Shown piece after piece: positions 1-11,470 of a stretch of DNA of 64,000 nt. Where the stretch lies: the NCBI RefSeq assembly GCF_029633865.1, contig NC_079230.1:30408666-30472665 (forward strand). The letters run 5' to 3'. The first letter of the stretch is position 1, and every line of letters starts with the position of its first letter. The notes under the pieces are model-generated. The model did no database searches. It saw only the letters and a list, made by a program, of their open reading frames with translations, and was not told where the DNA came from. This stretch comes from Lampris incognitus (Eukaryota > Chordata > Actinopteri > Lampriformes > Lampridae). A program made the translations under genes and the position numbers.

Positions 1-2745
1 TCTAGTAAACATTAACTGACTATACAGTAGAGTCAGTTGATACTATACTCCAGTACACATTAACTGACTATACAGTAGAGTCAGTTGATACGATACTCCA
101 GTACACATTAACTGACTATACAGTAGAGTCAGCTGATACGATACTCCAGTACACATTAACTGACTATACAGTAGAGTCAGTTGATACTATACTCCAGTAC
201 ACATTAACTGACTATACAGTAGGGTCAGTTGATACTATACTCCAGTACTCATTATCTGACTATACAGTAGAGTCAGCTGATACTATACTCCAGTACACAT
301 TAACTGACTATACAGTAGAGTCAGTTGATACTATACTCCAGTAAACATTAACTGACTATACAGTAGAGTCAGTTGATACTATACTCCAGTACACATTAAC
401 TGACTATACAGTAGAGTCAGTTGATACGATACTCCAGTACACATTAACTGACTATACAGTAGAGTCAGCTGATACTATACTCCAGTACACATTAACTGAC
501 TATACAGTAGAGTCAGCTGATACTATACTCCAGTACACATTAACTGACTATACAGTAGAGTCAGTTGATACTATACTCCAGTAAACATTAACTGACTATA
601 CAGTAGAGTCAGTTGATACTATACTCTAGTAAACATTAACTGACTATACAGTAGAGTCAGCTGATACTATACTCTAGTAAACATTAACTGACTATACAGT
701 AGAGTCAGCTGATACTATACTCTAGTAAACATTAACTGACTATACAGTAGAGTCAGCTGATACTATACTCTAGTAAACATTAACTGACTATACAGTAGAG
801 TCAGTTGATACTATACTCCAGTACACATTAACTGACTATACAGTAGAGTCAGTTGATACGATACTCCAGTACACATTAACTGACTATACAGTAGAGTCAG
901 CTGATACTATACTCCAGTACACATTAACTGACTATACAGTAGAGTCAGTTGATACTATACTCCAGTACACATTAACTGACTATACAGTAGGGTCAGTTGA
1001 TACTATACTCCAGTACTCATTATCTGACTATACAGTAGAGTCAGCTGATACTATATTCCAGTACACATTAACTGACTATACAGTAGAGTCAGTTGATACT
1101 ATACTCCAGTAAACATTAACTGACTATACAGTAGAGTCAGTTGATACTATACTCCAGTACACATTAACCGACTATACAGTAGAGTCAGTTGATACGATAC
1201 TCCAGTACACATTAACTGACTATACAGTAGAGTCAGCTGATACGATACTCCAGTACACATTAACTGACTATACAGTAGAGTCAGTTGATACTATACTCCA
1301 GTACACATTAACTGACTATACAGTAGAGTCAGTTGATACTATACTCCAGTACACATTAACCGACTATACAGTAGAGTCAGCTGATACTATACTCCAGTAC
1401 ACATTAACCGACTATACAGTAGAGTCAGTTGATACCATACTCCAGTACACATTAACCGACTATACAGTAGAGTCAGCTGATACTATACTCTAGTAAACAT
1501 TAACTGACTATACAGTAGAGTCAGTTGATACCATACTCTAGTAAACATTAACTGACTATACAGTAGAGTCAGTTGATACTATACTCCAGTACACATTAAC
1601 TGACTATACAGTAGAGTCAGTTGATACAATACTCCAGTACTCATTATCTGACTATACAGTAGAGTCAGTTGATACTATACTCCAGTACACATTAACTGAC
1701 TATACAGTAGAGTCAGCTGATACTATACTCCAGTACACATTAACTGACTATACAGTAGAGTCAGTTGATACTATACTCCAGTAAATATTAACTGACTATA
1801 CAGTAGAATCAGTTGATACAATACTCCAGTACTCATTATCTGACTATACAGTAGAGTCAGTTGATACTATACTCCAGTACACATTAACTGACTATACAGT
1901 AGAGTCAGTTGATACAATACTCCAGTACTCATTATCTGACTATACAGTAGAGTCAGTTGATACAATACTCCAGTACTCATTATCTGACTATACAGTAGAG
2001 TCAGTTGATACTATACTCCAGTACACATTAACTGACTATACAGTAGAGTCAGCTGATACTATACTCCAGTACACATTAACTGACTATACAGTAGAGTCAT
2101 TTGATACTATACTCCAGTAAATATTAACTGACTATACAGTAGAGTCAGTTGATACTATACTCCAGTACTCATTAACTGACTATACAGTAGAGTCAGCTGA
2201 TACTATACTCCAGTACACATTAACTGACTATACAGTAGAGTCAGCTGATACTATACTCCAGTACACATTAACTGACTATACAGTAGAGTCAGTTGATACG
2301 ATACTCCAGTACACATTAACTGACTATACAGTAGAGTCAGTTGATACGATACTCCAGTACACATTAACTGACTATACAGTAGAGTCAGCTGATACTATAC
2401 TCCAGTACACATTAACTGACTATACAGTAGAGTCAGTTGATACTATACTCCAGTACTCATTAACTGACTATACAGTAGAGTCAGCTGATACTATACTCCA
2501 GTACTCATTAACTGACTATACAGTAGAGTCAGTTGATACGATACTCCAGTACACATTAACTGACTATACAGTAGAGTCAGTTGATACGATACTCCAGTAC
2601 ACATTAACTGACTATACAGTAGAGTCAGCTGATACTATACTCCAGTACACATTAACTGACTATACAGTAGAGTCAGCTGATACGATACTCCAGTACACAT
2701 TAACTGACTATACAGTAGAGTCAGTTGATACGATACTCCAGTACA
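1..2745. repeat. 48-bp minisatellite, about 57 copies
   Basis: Exact 48-bp periodicity: the phase returns every 240 bases, i.e. five units. Units differ at a few fixed positions (C/A in the CAGTA[CA]AC segment, TT/CT after AGTCAG, T/G/A in GATAC). Each unit holds the inverted repeat AACTGACT / AGTCAGTT around a 9-nt spacer (8-bp stem). The AGTCAGCT variant shortens the stem to 6 bp. The array is cut by the left window edge and ends cleanly near 2745. No coding potential is seen. Confidence 0.97.
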
Positions 2746-2925
2746 CACATGCTATAGTTTAAACCCATTTACACTCAAGACAAACTATCAGCTGCTGATC
2801 TCCTCCACAGGGAGGGATGGTAAATACGACAGATTAGAAAGTCCAAGTTCAAGCATAATGAACTGCACAAGCAGACAACAATGTAAAGTGTGCTAGTGCA
2901 GTACAGATGAGACGGTTTAACAAAT

Positions 2926-3392
2926 ACATATGGAATGTAAACAAAATATATAATGTAATCATATATATATATAGAATGTAATCAAATATATATAGAATGT
3001 AAACAAAATATATAATGTAATCATATATATATATAGAATGTAAACAAATACATATAGAATGTAATCAAATATATACAGAATGTAAACAAAATATATAGAA
3101 TGTAATCATATATATATATAATGTAAACAAAATGTATAGAATGTACGCAAATATATATAATGTAAACAAAATATATAGAATGTAATCAAATATATAATGT
3201 AAACAATATATATTTTTAATGTAATCAAATACATATAGAATGTAAACAACCTATATAGAATGTTATCAAATACATATAGAATGTGAACAAAAATATATAA
3301 TGTAATCAAATACATATAGAATGTAAACAAACTATATAGAATGTTATCAAATATATATAGAATGTAAACAAAACGTATAGAATGTAAACAAA
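2926..3392. repeat. AT-rich degenerate minisatellite
   Basis: Imperfect tandem repeats of about 18-21 bp built on ATATAGAATGTAAACAAA and ATATAGAATGTAATCAAA. Short open frames here on the minus strand are repeat artefacts. Confidence 0.9.
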
Positions 3393-4379
3393 GAAAACAG
3401 CCCCTACAGATGTAATTACAGTGTTACAATTTCATGTAGCAGACACTTTTATCCAAAGCGACGTACATCTGAGAGTTAATACAACACAAGCAAGGATCTA
3501 GTCAGGTGGCGACAACGCAGGTAAGGGCCAAAAAACCAGGTTTGGGTCCCACAGGACACAGGTGTGAATAGGCATCGCACAAAGTTAATGCATAGGGTGC
3601 ATAGAAGCGATTTGTTATTGTATTTTTTAGAAGTTGTGCGTGTCATTTCTGTCAGCATATGATTGTGTCTCTATAGTTGTGTGTGTCAGTGTGTTGATCT
3701 GGGTATCAGCGGTCGTACGCGGAGCTTCGGTGAGTTGGTGAGCAACAGGGATGACATGACTGGAGCATCAATCAATCCATCAAGTTGCATTTGATAGCAC
3801 TTTTCTAGCTGCAACAGCCACAAAAAGTGTTTTACAATTAATTAATTCACACACACCATAATAATAATAATACAATAATACACTATAGTAATAATAATAA
3901 TAAAGTTAATAGTAAGTCATGTTACTCTGTTGTCAAGAACAAATGGCCAATTTTTCAACTTGTCATAAGTTTACAGTGTATTGATGTTAGCTGAGGTCAT
4001 ATTTGTCAAGTTTATGTCTCATCTAACGTGTTGCTGAGCTCCAGCATGGCAGTACAAGTTACCCTTAGCTGAGGTTCACAAGTGCATCTTGGGTAATCCG
4101 ATCACAAGTGTTGACAGACGAACTGGTCAGTTAACGAAGTTATCTATTCTGACATCTACTGTATTTCCACTTGTGCAGCCCAGCTGAGCTGTTATCGAGC
4201 CAACACACCCTTGCTCCGATACAGACAAAAGCCATCTTATGTCCTGTGGCTACTGGAACAAAGATGGATGCTGAGGACTGAAGACAAGATGCCGCTCTAA
4301 CTTGGATGACGTGCTAGTCACTGAGATAAGTTTCTGGTCTGGCAAAACATTGATTATTCTGGGCCGTTGAAAGAAAAAT
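3393..4379. other. Non-coding stretch with dispersed-repeat remnants
   Basis: No gene recognised. Bases 3436-3470 contain the motif CTTTTATCCAAAGCGACGTA, a signature of very common fish interspersed repeats. Bases 3790-3835 resemble another fish repeat segment (dispersed 'GCACTTTTCTA... TTTTACAATTAA' type). Short ATA/TAA microsatellite tracts occur at about 3860-3905. Confidence 0.45.
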
Positions 4380-5507
4380 GGCAAGTATGGAGAGGAGGAG
4401 GGTATGGAGAGGAGAAGGGTACGGAGAGGAGAAGGGTATGGAGAGGAGGAGGGTAGGGAGAGGAGGAGGGTATGGAGAGGAGAAGGGTATGGAGAGGAGG
4501 AGGGTATGGAGAGGAGAAGGGTATGTAGAGGAGGAGGGTATGTAGAGGAGGACGGTATGGAGAGGAGGAGGGTATGGAGAGGAAAAGGGTATGGAGAGGA
4601 GAAGGGTATGGAGAGGAGGAGGGTATGGAGAGGAGGAGGGTATGGAGAGGAGGAGGGTATGGAGAGGAAAAGGGTATGGAGAGGAGAAGGGTATGGAGAG
4701 GAGAAGGGTATGGAGAGGAGGAGGGTATGTAGAGGAGGAGGGTATGGAGAGGAGGAGGGTATGGAGAGGAGAAGGGTATGGAGAGGAGGGAGAAGGGTAT
4801 GGAGAGGAGAAGGGTACGGAGAGGAGGAGGGTACGGAGAGGAAGAGGGTACGGAGAGGAGAAGGGTACGGAGAGGAGGAGGGTACGGAGAGGAGGAGGGT
4901 ATGGAGAGGAGAAGGGTACGGAGAGGAGAAGGGTACGGAGAGGAGGAGGGTACGGAGAGGAGAAGGGTACGTAGAGGAGAAAGGTACGTAGAGGAGAAGG
5001 GTATGGAGAGGAGAAGGGTATGGAGTGGAGAAGGGTATGGAGTGGAGAAGGGTATGGAGAGGAGGAGGGGATGGAGAGGAGGAGGGTATGGAGAGGAGGA
5101 GGGTATGGAGAGGAGAAGGGTATGGAGAGGAGGAGGGTATGGAGAGGAGAAGGGTACGGAGAGGAGGAGGGTAGGAGAGGAGGAGGGTATGGAGAGGAGA
5201 AGGGTATGGAGAGGAGAAGGGTATGGAGAGGAGGAGGGTATGGAGAGGAGGAGGGTATGGAGAGGAGAAGGGTATGTAGAGGAGAAGGGTATGGAGAGGA
5301 GAAGGGTATGGAGAGGAGGAGGGTATGGAGAGGAGGAGGGTATGGAGAGGAGGAGGGTATGGAGAGGAGGAGGGTATGGAGAGGAGAAGGGTATGGAGAG
5401 GAGGAGGGTATGGAGAGGAGAAGGGTATGGAGAGGAGAAGGGTATGGAGAGGAGGAGGGTATGGAGAGGAGAAGGGTATGGAGAGGAGAAGGGTATGGAG
5501 AGGAGGA
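4380..5507. repeat. 17-bp purine-rich minisatellite, about 66 copies
   Basis: The unit is GGTATGGAGAGGAG[GA]AG, 17 bp, with rare 14-16-bp or expanded units (for example at 4788-4796 and 5171-5180). The unit has no stop codon in any forward frame and 17 is not a multiple of 3. Long pseudo-ORFs with a 17-residue period therefore appear in all three plus frames and in one minus frame. The plus strand is almost pure purine (G-rich). I regard none of these frames as genes. Confidence 0.97.
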
Positions 5508-6565
5508 GAGCTAACACGTGCTGGTGGCCAGTAACAGGGAAACTACATCGGTGGGTGGGAGGATCAGCTGATATGTCGCAGCATGCATTCCACTCAATCA
5601 GGCTTAATAGACATGCATAGCGGCACATGACGCCATGGTAACGGATCCAGCCACCCGCCCGTCATGGCATCTCCAGTAAACAGTTTTTGTTTTTTTGTAT
5701 TATTTAAGGTTTAGTATTGTTAGCCGTCCTGACCAAAGTCTTCAGTAAACTTCTGCAGCTTCTCCAAGTCCTGATCCTTCACAGCCGGCCTGGTGTTGGA
5801 CGGTGACGTCAGCGTGTCAGACGCACCGCTGGTTCCAGGAGCTCCCGTCCAGTCCACGTGTCTGGCGCTGGGGTCACCTGGGGAGCATGGAGTCGGGCGG
5901 AGGTCTTCTACCACCACGCTGGGACAGCTCCAGATGAGAGCCTCGCACCTCTCTGAAGCGAGTGTCCGTCTGAACCTCCCCGACAGGTTGCATGAGAGCA
6001 GCCCCTGACGTCGACCCCGGAGTGCCCTCTGACCTTTCACCCCGAGTCCCCAAGTCCGACTCGGTAAGGGCGTTGCGCCCAGACGCAGCCGGAGCGGTGT
6101 TGACATGGTGCTGATGATGGCGATGACGTCGTCAGGTGGCACACCTGTGGCTCTAGCGCTCCCTCAGAGAGACCAGCCGCACGTCCCCCCCCCCACCTCC
6201 CCCCCGCTCCCCCGAGCCGGTTTCTTTAGACCGCCTGCCAAGTGGCCCGCTGTGAGCCTCTGCCGTGTGGTTATCATTCTATACGAGCGGAGGCAGACGC
6301 GGAAGTGAGAAGTTTTAGGCGTGCGTCGGAGCGCGTCTCCTGACCCGCTCTGTATATGTGGCATCGCGTATCTCACTAGAAACTAATAAGTCGGCGCGGC
6401 GGCGGCGGTCAGTCCGGAGTCCCGGCCTCGCCGAGACTCCGGACTGACCCGAGAATAAAGTAAGACGACTCCGGGAGTCGGCGAGAGGGCCGGACTCCGC
6501 CGTTAGAGGGTCGCGGCGGCGGCGGCGGCGGCGGCAGAGCGGCACGGCCGGTCGGCGGTACTCAC
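5508..6565 (-). other. Start of ehbp1l1 intron 1, with one doubtful exon candidate
   Basis: This lies downstream (minus strand) of the ehbp1l1 exon 1 donor, so it should be intron 1. It is GC-rich and includes a (GGC)n run near 6511-6538. A minus-strand frame from 6142 to 5720 ends in a hydrophilic stretch (EKLQKFTEDFGQDG then stop) that could be a C-terminal exon of an unrecognised gene. I cannot match it to a family and see no certain splice acceptor. Confidence 0.35.
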
Positions 6566-7090
6566 CATTTGCTGGTGCACTCCACCATCAGCTCCTGGCA
6601 GGACGCCGCGAAGTGGAACTTGGACGCCTTCTTGCCGACCCGCTGGAGCCGCTTCCACACCGAAGTCATGGTCCGGCCGCCTTGCTCGAGGCGCCGCGTC
6701 CAAACGTGACGTTTATCCTAGGAGGGAATAAAATATAGCCCGGCCGTTTCACCCCTCGGTCCCTGTCGGAGGTGCCGGGTGCCGGGTGGTGGGGACGGAG
6801 CCAAAAGCGAGCAAACACCGGCAGCTCCCTCGCGGCGCTGAGCGATATGAGGCTCGGCCGCGCTCGCGCCCCGAGCGTCAACACACGAGCGACAAAACAA
6901 ACGCACGCCGCCGACGACGACGACGAGCCGCGGCGGAGGAGGCGGAGGAGGAGGAGGCGGAGGCGGCGTGCCGCGGAATTCAGTACCCCCGAAATAACGT
7001 GTCCCGCGCAGCGGCGGCGGTGCCGCGGGGACGCGCGCGCGCGTCCGCTCGAGGAAGAGCTGGGTCGTTCTGCGTTTCCATTTCGCCTAA
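6360..7090 (-). promoter_or_regulatory. CpG island / promoter of ehbp1l1
   Basis: GC- and CpG-dense block with GCG/CGG runs around and upstream of the exon 1 ATG at 6669, ending abruptly in AT-rich sequence after about 7095. The position upstream of a conserved N-terminal exon supports a CpG-island promoter. No TATA element is obvious. Short open frames inside it are GC artefacts. Confidence 0.7.
6566..6669 (-). CDS. ehbp1l1: EH domain-binding protein 1-like, first coding exon
   Basis: The minus-strand ATG at 6669 opens MTSVWKRLQRVGKKASKFHF, the highly conserved start of the EHBP1 family. The N-terminal C2-type (NT-C2) domain begins here. The exon encodes 34 residues and stops inside the Trp codon of the conserved ...CTxKW at a good donor (TG|GTGAGT). 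Family knowledge: EHBP1 and EHBP1L1 link Rab8/Rab10 and EHD endocytic-recycling machinery to actin through NT-C2, calponin-homology and bMERB domains. The remaining exons must lie below 6566 and beyond the left edge; none was found in the window, so intron 1 exceeds 6.5 kb. I prefer ehbp1l1 to ehbp1 because the start reads MTS, as I recall for EHBP1L1, and because a KCNK7-like locus is linked, as in human 11q13. The paralogue assignment is less sure than the family. Confidence 0.85.
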
Positions 7091-9072
7091 GAACGCGAGA
7101 AGTAAAATAAAAAAACGGATGAAGAAAAATTACAAATTAAGAAATTAAAATAAAAAATTAATAAATAAAAACATGAAAAATGGCAACATGCGCGTACTTT
7201 CAATTGATTTGCTTTATCGGTTTTACATGATCAATACGCAATGGCAAAAAAAGCAGCATACCGGAAGCGAAGGTGTTTCTCCAGTGGCCCTTTGCCTGCT
7301 TTCAAACGTGCCACTTTTGGGTGAAGCCATGCTGATAGTCCCCAAAACTACGAAACAAAAGATGACGTCAAAACAGTTTAGAAATGTGTTCGGCACTGTA
7401 TCCTTTGCGTCACGCGACAAATGGGAAACACTCTTATTGGGGGACGCAACGTTTGGCACCACTTCCGCCTCTCTGGTCAGAGCACTGTGACGTCTGCCCT
7501 GCAAAACCTTCACACCACACATACAAACAGTTCTTCTTCGTCTAAATGCAAAACAGTAACTGGGACAATTTGATGCTTCAGATATGCCAGCATTGCTCAT
7601 CGCGGCGAGTTATCGCCGCTGAAATCTACAGTTGCGGTGACTTAAGAAGTGGAAAAACAGGAAGCGTCCATAGCCGCTGCAGCAGGGCCTTCTGCTGCAG
7701 CAGGGCAAGTAACGTGGTTTTGGGTCGTTACTTAAAGGACATGGGCCAGCTATTAGGTGAGGCCTGTGCAAACAGTCTTATGACCAGTCAAACAATGGCT
7801 GCTAAGTTCTTATGAAGCCTACGTCGAGAGATATTCAGCGGGAGAACACAAGCTACGGATCACCCGGCGGGTCTAAGGGGGATATTTGGCGCATTAATGA
7901 GCGTCCGTCAGTTGCAGGGACTTTTCCAGTTCACCCCAGCTCTATTTATAACCAGGGGCCAAACACAGAGCAGCTGGGCCAGCCGCTGAGCTTTAGGAGC
8001 ACAGGACACAAATAAACTCCCCATCCAAAGTGATATTCCACAATCTAGGATACGTATCAGTACAACGGTATAAACGATTAAGTGCACATTTGTGAGCATT
8101 AATGACATCACGGACTGGGGCCAGATTAGTTACTGGAGGTCACAGCATGGCACGGGGCTACTGCTCAAATATATGGCCCAACGTCGCAACACTGATACTG
8201 AGAAAGGAAGAAATACCTGCTAACACATGAAAAAAACTTTTGTATATAGTTTGTGTATCTTAGCAACACATTTGAAATGGTCCTAGAGGTGTAGAGTCCT
8301 TTGGAACAATGCCGCCGTGTGTGAAGGTGCATCCAGAGTGCAGCCGGTGGATCTGCTGACGACGCGTTGGGCAAGCACCATTCCAACGCCTTCCCGTCTC
8401 CTGCTCTCATCCTGGGGGTCTGCCGCTGTCGGACCTCCGCTGGCACGCTGGGAAGCAGCTGGATTTGGGTGGGGAAAACTAGAAAGGAAGAAGAAAAGGA
8501 GAAAAGTGGTGTGGGGGGGTGGGGGTTGGAAACACAAGGGACTAGCGGTCCTTTAATAGAGGGTACCGTGCCTGAAGGTCCACGGTGGTGAGCTTATGTT
8601 TATTTGAGACTCGGTTCTGGAAAAGCATTTCCTGCAGCCCCTCCCCTGTTACTCACCGATACATGGCATGGGTGTGGTGTATTATCGTACAGCCACATCT
8701 AAATAAATCACAGCTTCTACTACTGTGTGTGTGTGGGGGGGGGGGAGGGGGGCAAGAATTAGACTTAAATTACTGGTAAGAAAATAAATAATGATTATTT
8801 GCATGAAAACAAGAGACCATGTTTGAAGACAACAGGGTCTTGTGTGTTCAAGCGAATAAGGTAAGTCAAGGTAACTTTTGGATCAATTTGCCCCATAATT
8901 TCATGAAATGCTCAATTAAGCAGGAAGTTCTTCCAGTCTACAGACTGGCAGCTAGATAAAGCTGGTCTCACAATGTTTCTCTTTGACGACGATTCGTCAT
9001 TTCAACCCCTTTGAAATGTTTCGTGCACAACAAACAACAGATTTGATAGGCAATCTGATCCAAAAGCTACTC
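7091..9072. other. Non-coding, no gene recognised
   Basis: AT-rich at first, then mixed composition. Only short, non-conserved open frames on both strands. A small (TG)n/(G)n tract lies at about 8717-8752. No splice-flanked conserved exon was found. Confidence 0.5.
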
Positions 9073-9085
9073 AAGTGGTCAGATT

Positions 9086-10114
9086 CTCCTTCTTCTTCTT
9101 CTTTTAACTTGCTCCCTGTTTCTCAGGGGTCGCCACAGTGGATTTTTGCCCTCCATGGCTTTCTATCTGATGCATCCCTCTCCCACAGTCCAACCCTCTG
9201 CATATCCTCCTCTACCTGCTCTGTCCATCTTTTCCTTGGTCTTCCTCTTTTTCTTTTGCCAGGTATTTCCAGGCCCAATACCTTCTTTCCTACATAGTCT
9301 ATGCCTCCTCTCTGTACATGTCCAAACCATCTCAGTCTTGTCTCTCTTAACTTCTCATCCATTCCTCTGATCTTGAACGTAGCTCTCACTTCTTCATTTG
9401 TCTTCCGGTCTTTTCTAGCCACTCCCAAGCACCAACGCAGCATGTTCATCTCTGCTACCTGTAGTGTAGACTCTAGCCTGTCTGTTGCTGTCACTGCTTC
9501 CATACCGTACAGCACGGCAGGCCTACTCGCCCTTTACCCTCAATGGCATTCCTTTATCACAAAGTACTCCAGCTACCTTTCTCCATGAATTCCACCCAGG
9601 TTGTGTCCTTTTCTTGACATCCTTCTTACCACCGCCTTCTGTCTGTATTGTCGATCCTAAGTAATTGAATTCATTAACTTCTGGGACATCTTCTCCTCCT
9701 AAGGTCATCCTGGACTCTCTACTTGCTTATTATTACACAGGAACTCACATCTTTGTTCGGCTTATCTTTAGTCCTCTAATCTCTAGCACTTCTCTCCAGT
9801 CTTCAAGGTCTCTCTCCAGCCTTCCCTTGTCCTCGTTTGCCAGCATGATGTCATCAGCAAACATCATGCTCCATGGCGGCTCTTTCTTAAGAAGGCGACA
9901 GGCATGGGTGCTAGTCCATGAATACTGGGATGGCATCCAGTGCTCTACCTGTGCCCCCATCCATAGGGTTAGTGGTTGTGTCAGGAAGGACATCCCACGT
10001 AAAATTTTGCCAAATCGGTATGTGGATTGACAAGACCATACCGGATCAGTCGAGGCCCGGGTTAACAACGACCACCATTAGTGCTGTTCCCTCACAGGGT
10101 GCTAACGGAAACTA
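9086..10114 (-). mobile_element. RTE-type LINE fragment (minus), with target-site duplication
   Basis: Minus-strand pieces encode the C-terminal part of an RTE-like reverse transcriptase (RLRWFGHVQR, then GKRKRGRPRKRW), upstream pieces including MFADDIMLANE, and then a non-coding 5' segment (about 9950-10080) also seen in the LINE at 18.1 kb. The 3' end is a (GAA)n tail at 9086-9105. Flanks AAGTGGTCAGATT (9073-9085) and AAGTGATCAGATT (10115-10127) form a 13-bp target-site duplication with one mismatch. At 1.0 kb it is heavily internally deleted. It belongs to a different subfamily from the copies at 15.4, 52.3 and 62.2 kb. Confidence 0.85.
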
Positions 10115-10715
10115 AAGTGATCAGATTATGTTACCAAACTCAACTAATATTGTGGATTTAAAGATTCCAGTAATAAGCAAACCAGTAAATGTTTATATTT
10201 CAAAAAAATTTTACAGACAAAGTATGGATGGATTAGCAGCTAAATAAAGATTCAGTGCTAATCAGTCAATGTAACACCTTATATTCTATCAATGTTTATT
10301 TTGACCAGACGGGCGCGTTAAACATCACAACAGCCCAAGGAAAAAGCCGGAAGCACTCTGTCCAATGTCAAGGCACAATGGTAAGGTGTTTTTCCCAGAT
10401 GAAGACAGGATTACCAGTAAAGTTCAACACTGGGACGAGCCCATTTACCACCAGAGGACAGACACGTCCATCACACAGCAGCTCAGACACTGTACAGAGA
10501 GGGACTTCCTACCAGTCACCTGTTTTTGCTAACACGTTGTCTCTCGGGGATGAGAATAACCACTTCATTAACTTCTCTATGGGGTTTACTGTGAGGTAGC
10601 CCATTTCCTGCAATGCACCACCTGCTGGTTGGTGTGCATCCTGTTGTTGAGCCTGGGTCTCCCACTAAGGCAGGATGTGCAGGAGGAAATGCCATCTAGC
10701 ATGATAGGTGTGCGT

Positions 10716-10978
10716 ACCCTACACCAAATCTGTGACCCGTCAGATTGTGTAACCCTGCCCTTAAAAATGAACTATTTCAGCCGCCCCTTCAGATGTTAAT
10801 CCTAATCTTCCCCACACCAGCCCATGTCTAAACTGACATGTCTCCACCCTAATGCCTAAAACCATTTCTAACTTCATGCCTAAACTTTACCGCATCCAAC
10901 GGCCATATCGTGGCTGAAATGGCACATTGTACAAGCAGGGTCACATAATCTGATGGGTCACAGGTTTGGCGTAACGGG
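10716..10978. mobile_element. MITE-like element with about 55-60-bp inverted terminal repeats
   Basis: The left arm around 10723-10780 (ending CTATTTCAGC) is an imperfect reverse complement of the right arm around 10911-10972 (GCTGAAATGG ... GTTTGGCGTA). Both arms share TCTGTGACCC-like and CAGATT-TGTGACCCTGC cores. About 130 bp of unique sequence separates them and there is no coding capacity. A clear target duplication could not be assigned. Confidence 0.65.
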
Positions 10979-11106
10979 CAGATCTCCACAGAGAGATTAC
11001 TTTAGCATCTCTGATATATTCTCTGCACCATTCTGCTTTATCGCCTCTTGTTTCACCTGTATGAGTCAAGCCTTGTGTCTATATCTGAAGACTGTTGTGC
11101 TCCATC

Positions 11107-11470
11107 CATCCATCCATTATCCAAGCCGCGTATCCCACCCAGGGTCGCGGGATGCTGCAGCCTATCCCAGTGGTCATTGGGTGGCAGGCAAGGAGGCACC
11201 CCGGACAGGTCGCCAGGCGATCAGAGGGCCGACACACATGCACAGCTAGGGACAACTTAGTACGGCTGAGTCACCTGACCTACATGTCTTTGGACTGTGG
11301 GAGGAAACCGGAGCCCCCGGAGGAAACCCACGCAGACACGGGGAGAACATGCAAACTCCACACAGAGGACGACCCGGGACGACCCCCCAAGGTTGGACTA
11401 CCCCGGAGCTCGAACCCAGGACCTTCTTGCTGTGAGGCGACCGTGCTAACCACTGCGCCACCGTGTCGCC
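11107..11470 (-). mobile_element. tRNA-derived SINE (minus orientation)
   Basis: Reading the minus strand from 11470, the head carries an A-box match (TGGCGCAGTGG) and a B-box match (GGTTCGAGCTCC), followed by the body found widely in fish (GGAAACCGG ... CATGCAAACTCC) and a (GATG)n tail at 11107-11120. Partial relatives occur at 39.5, 61.5 and 63.9 kb. Confidence 0.85.

Noticed and set aside
1-2745. CRISPR-like array of regular repeats
   Set aside because: Units are contiguous 48-bp tandem copies with no unique spacers, in a vertebrate genome.
4354-5628. Minus frame of 424 codons and plus frames of 127-280 codons with Arg/Glu/Gly repeats
   Set aside because: Artefacts of a stop-free 17-bp tandem unit.
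6772-7148. Plus-strand Arg/Ala-rich frames upstream of ehbp1l1
   Set aside because: CpG-island composition artefacts without a conserved motif.
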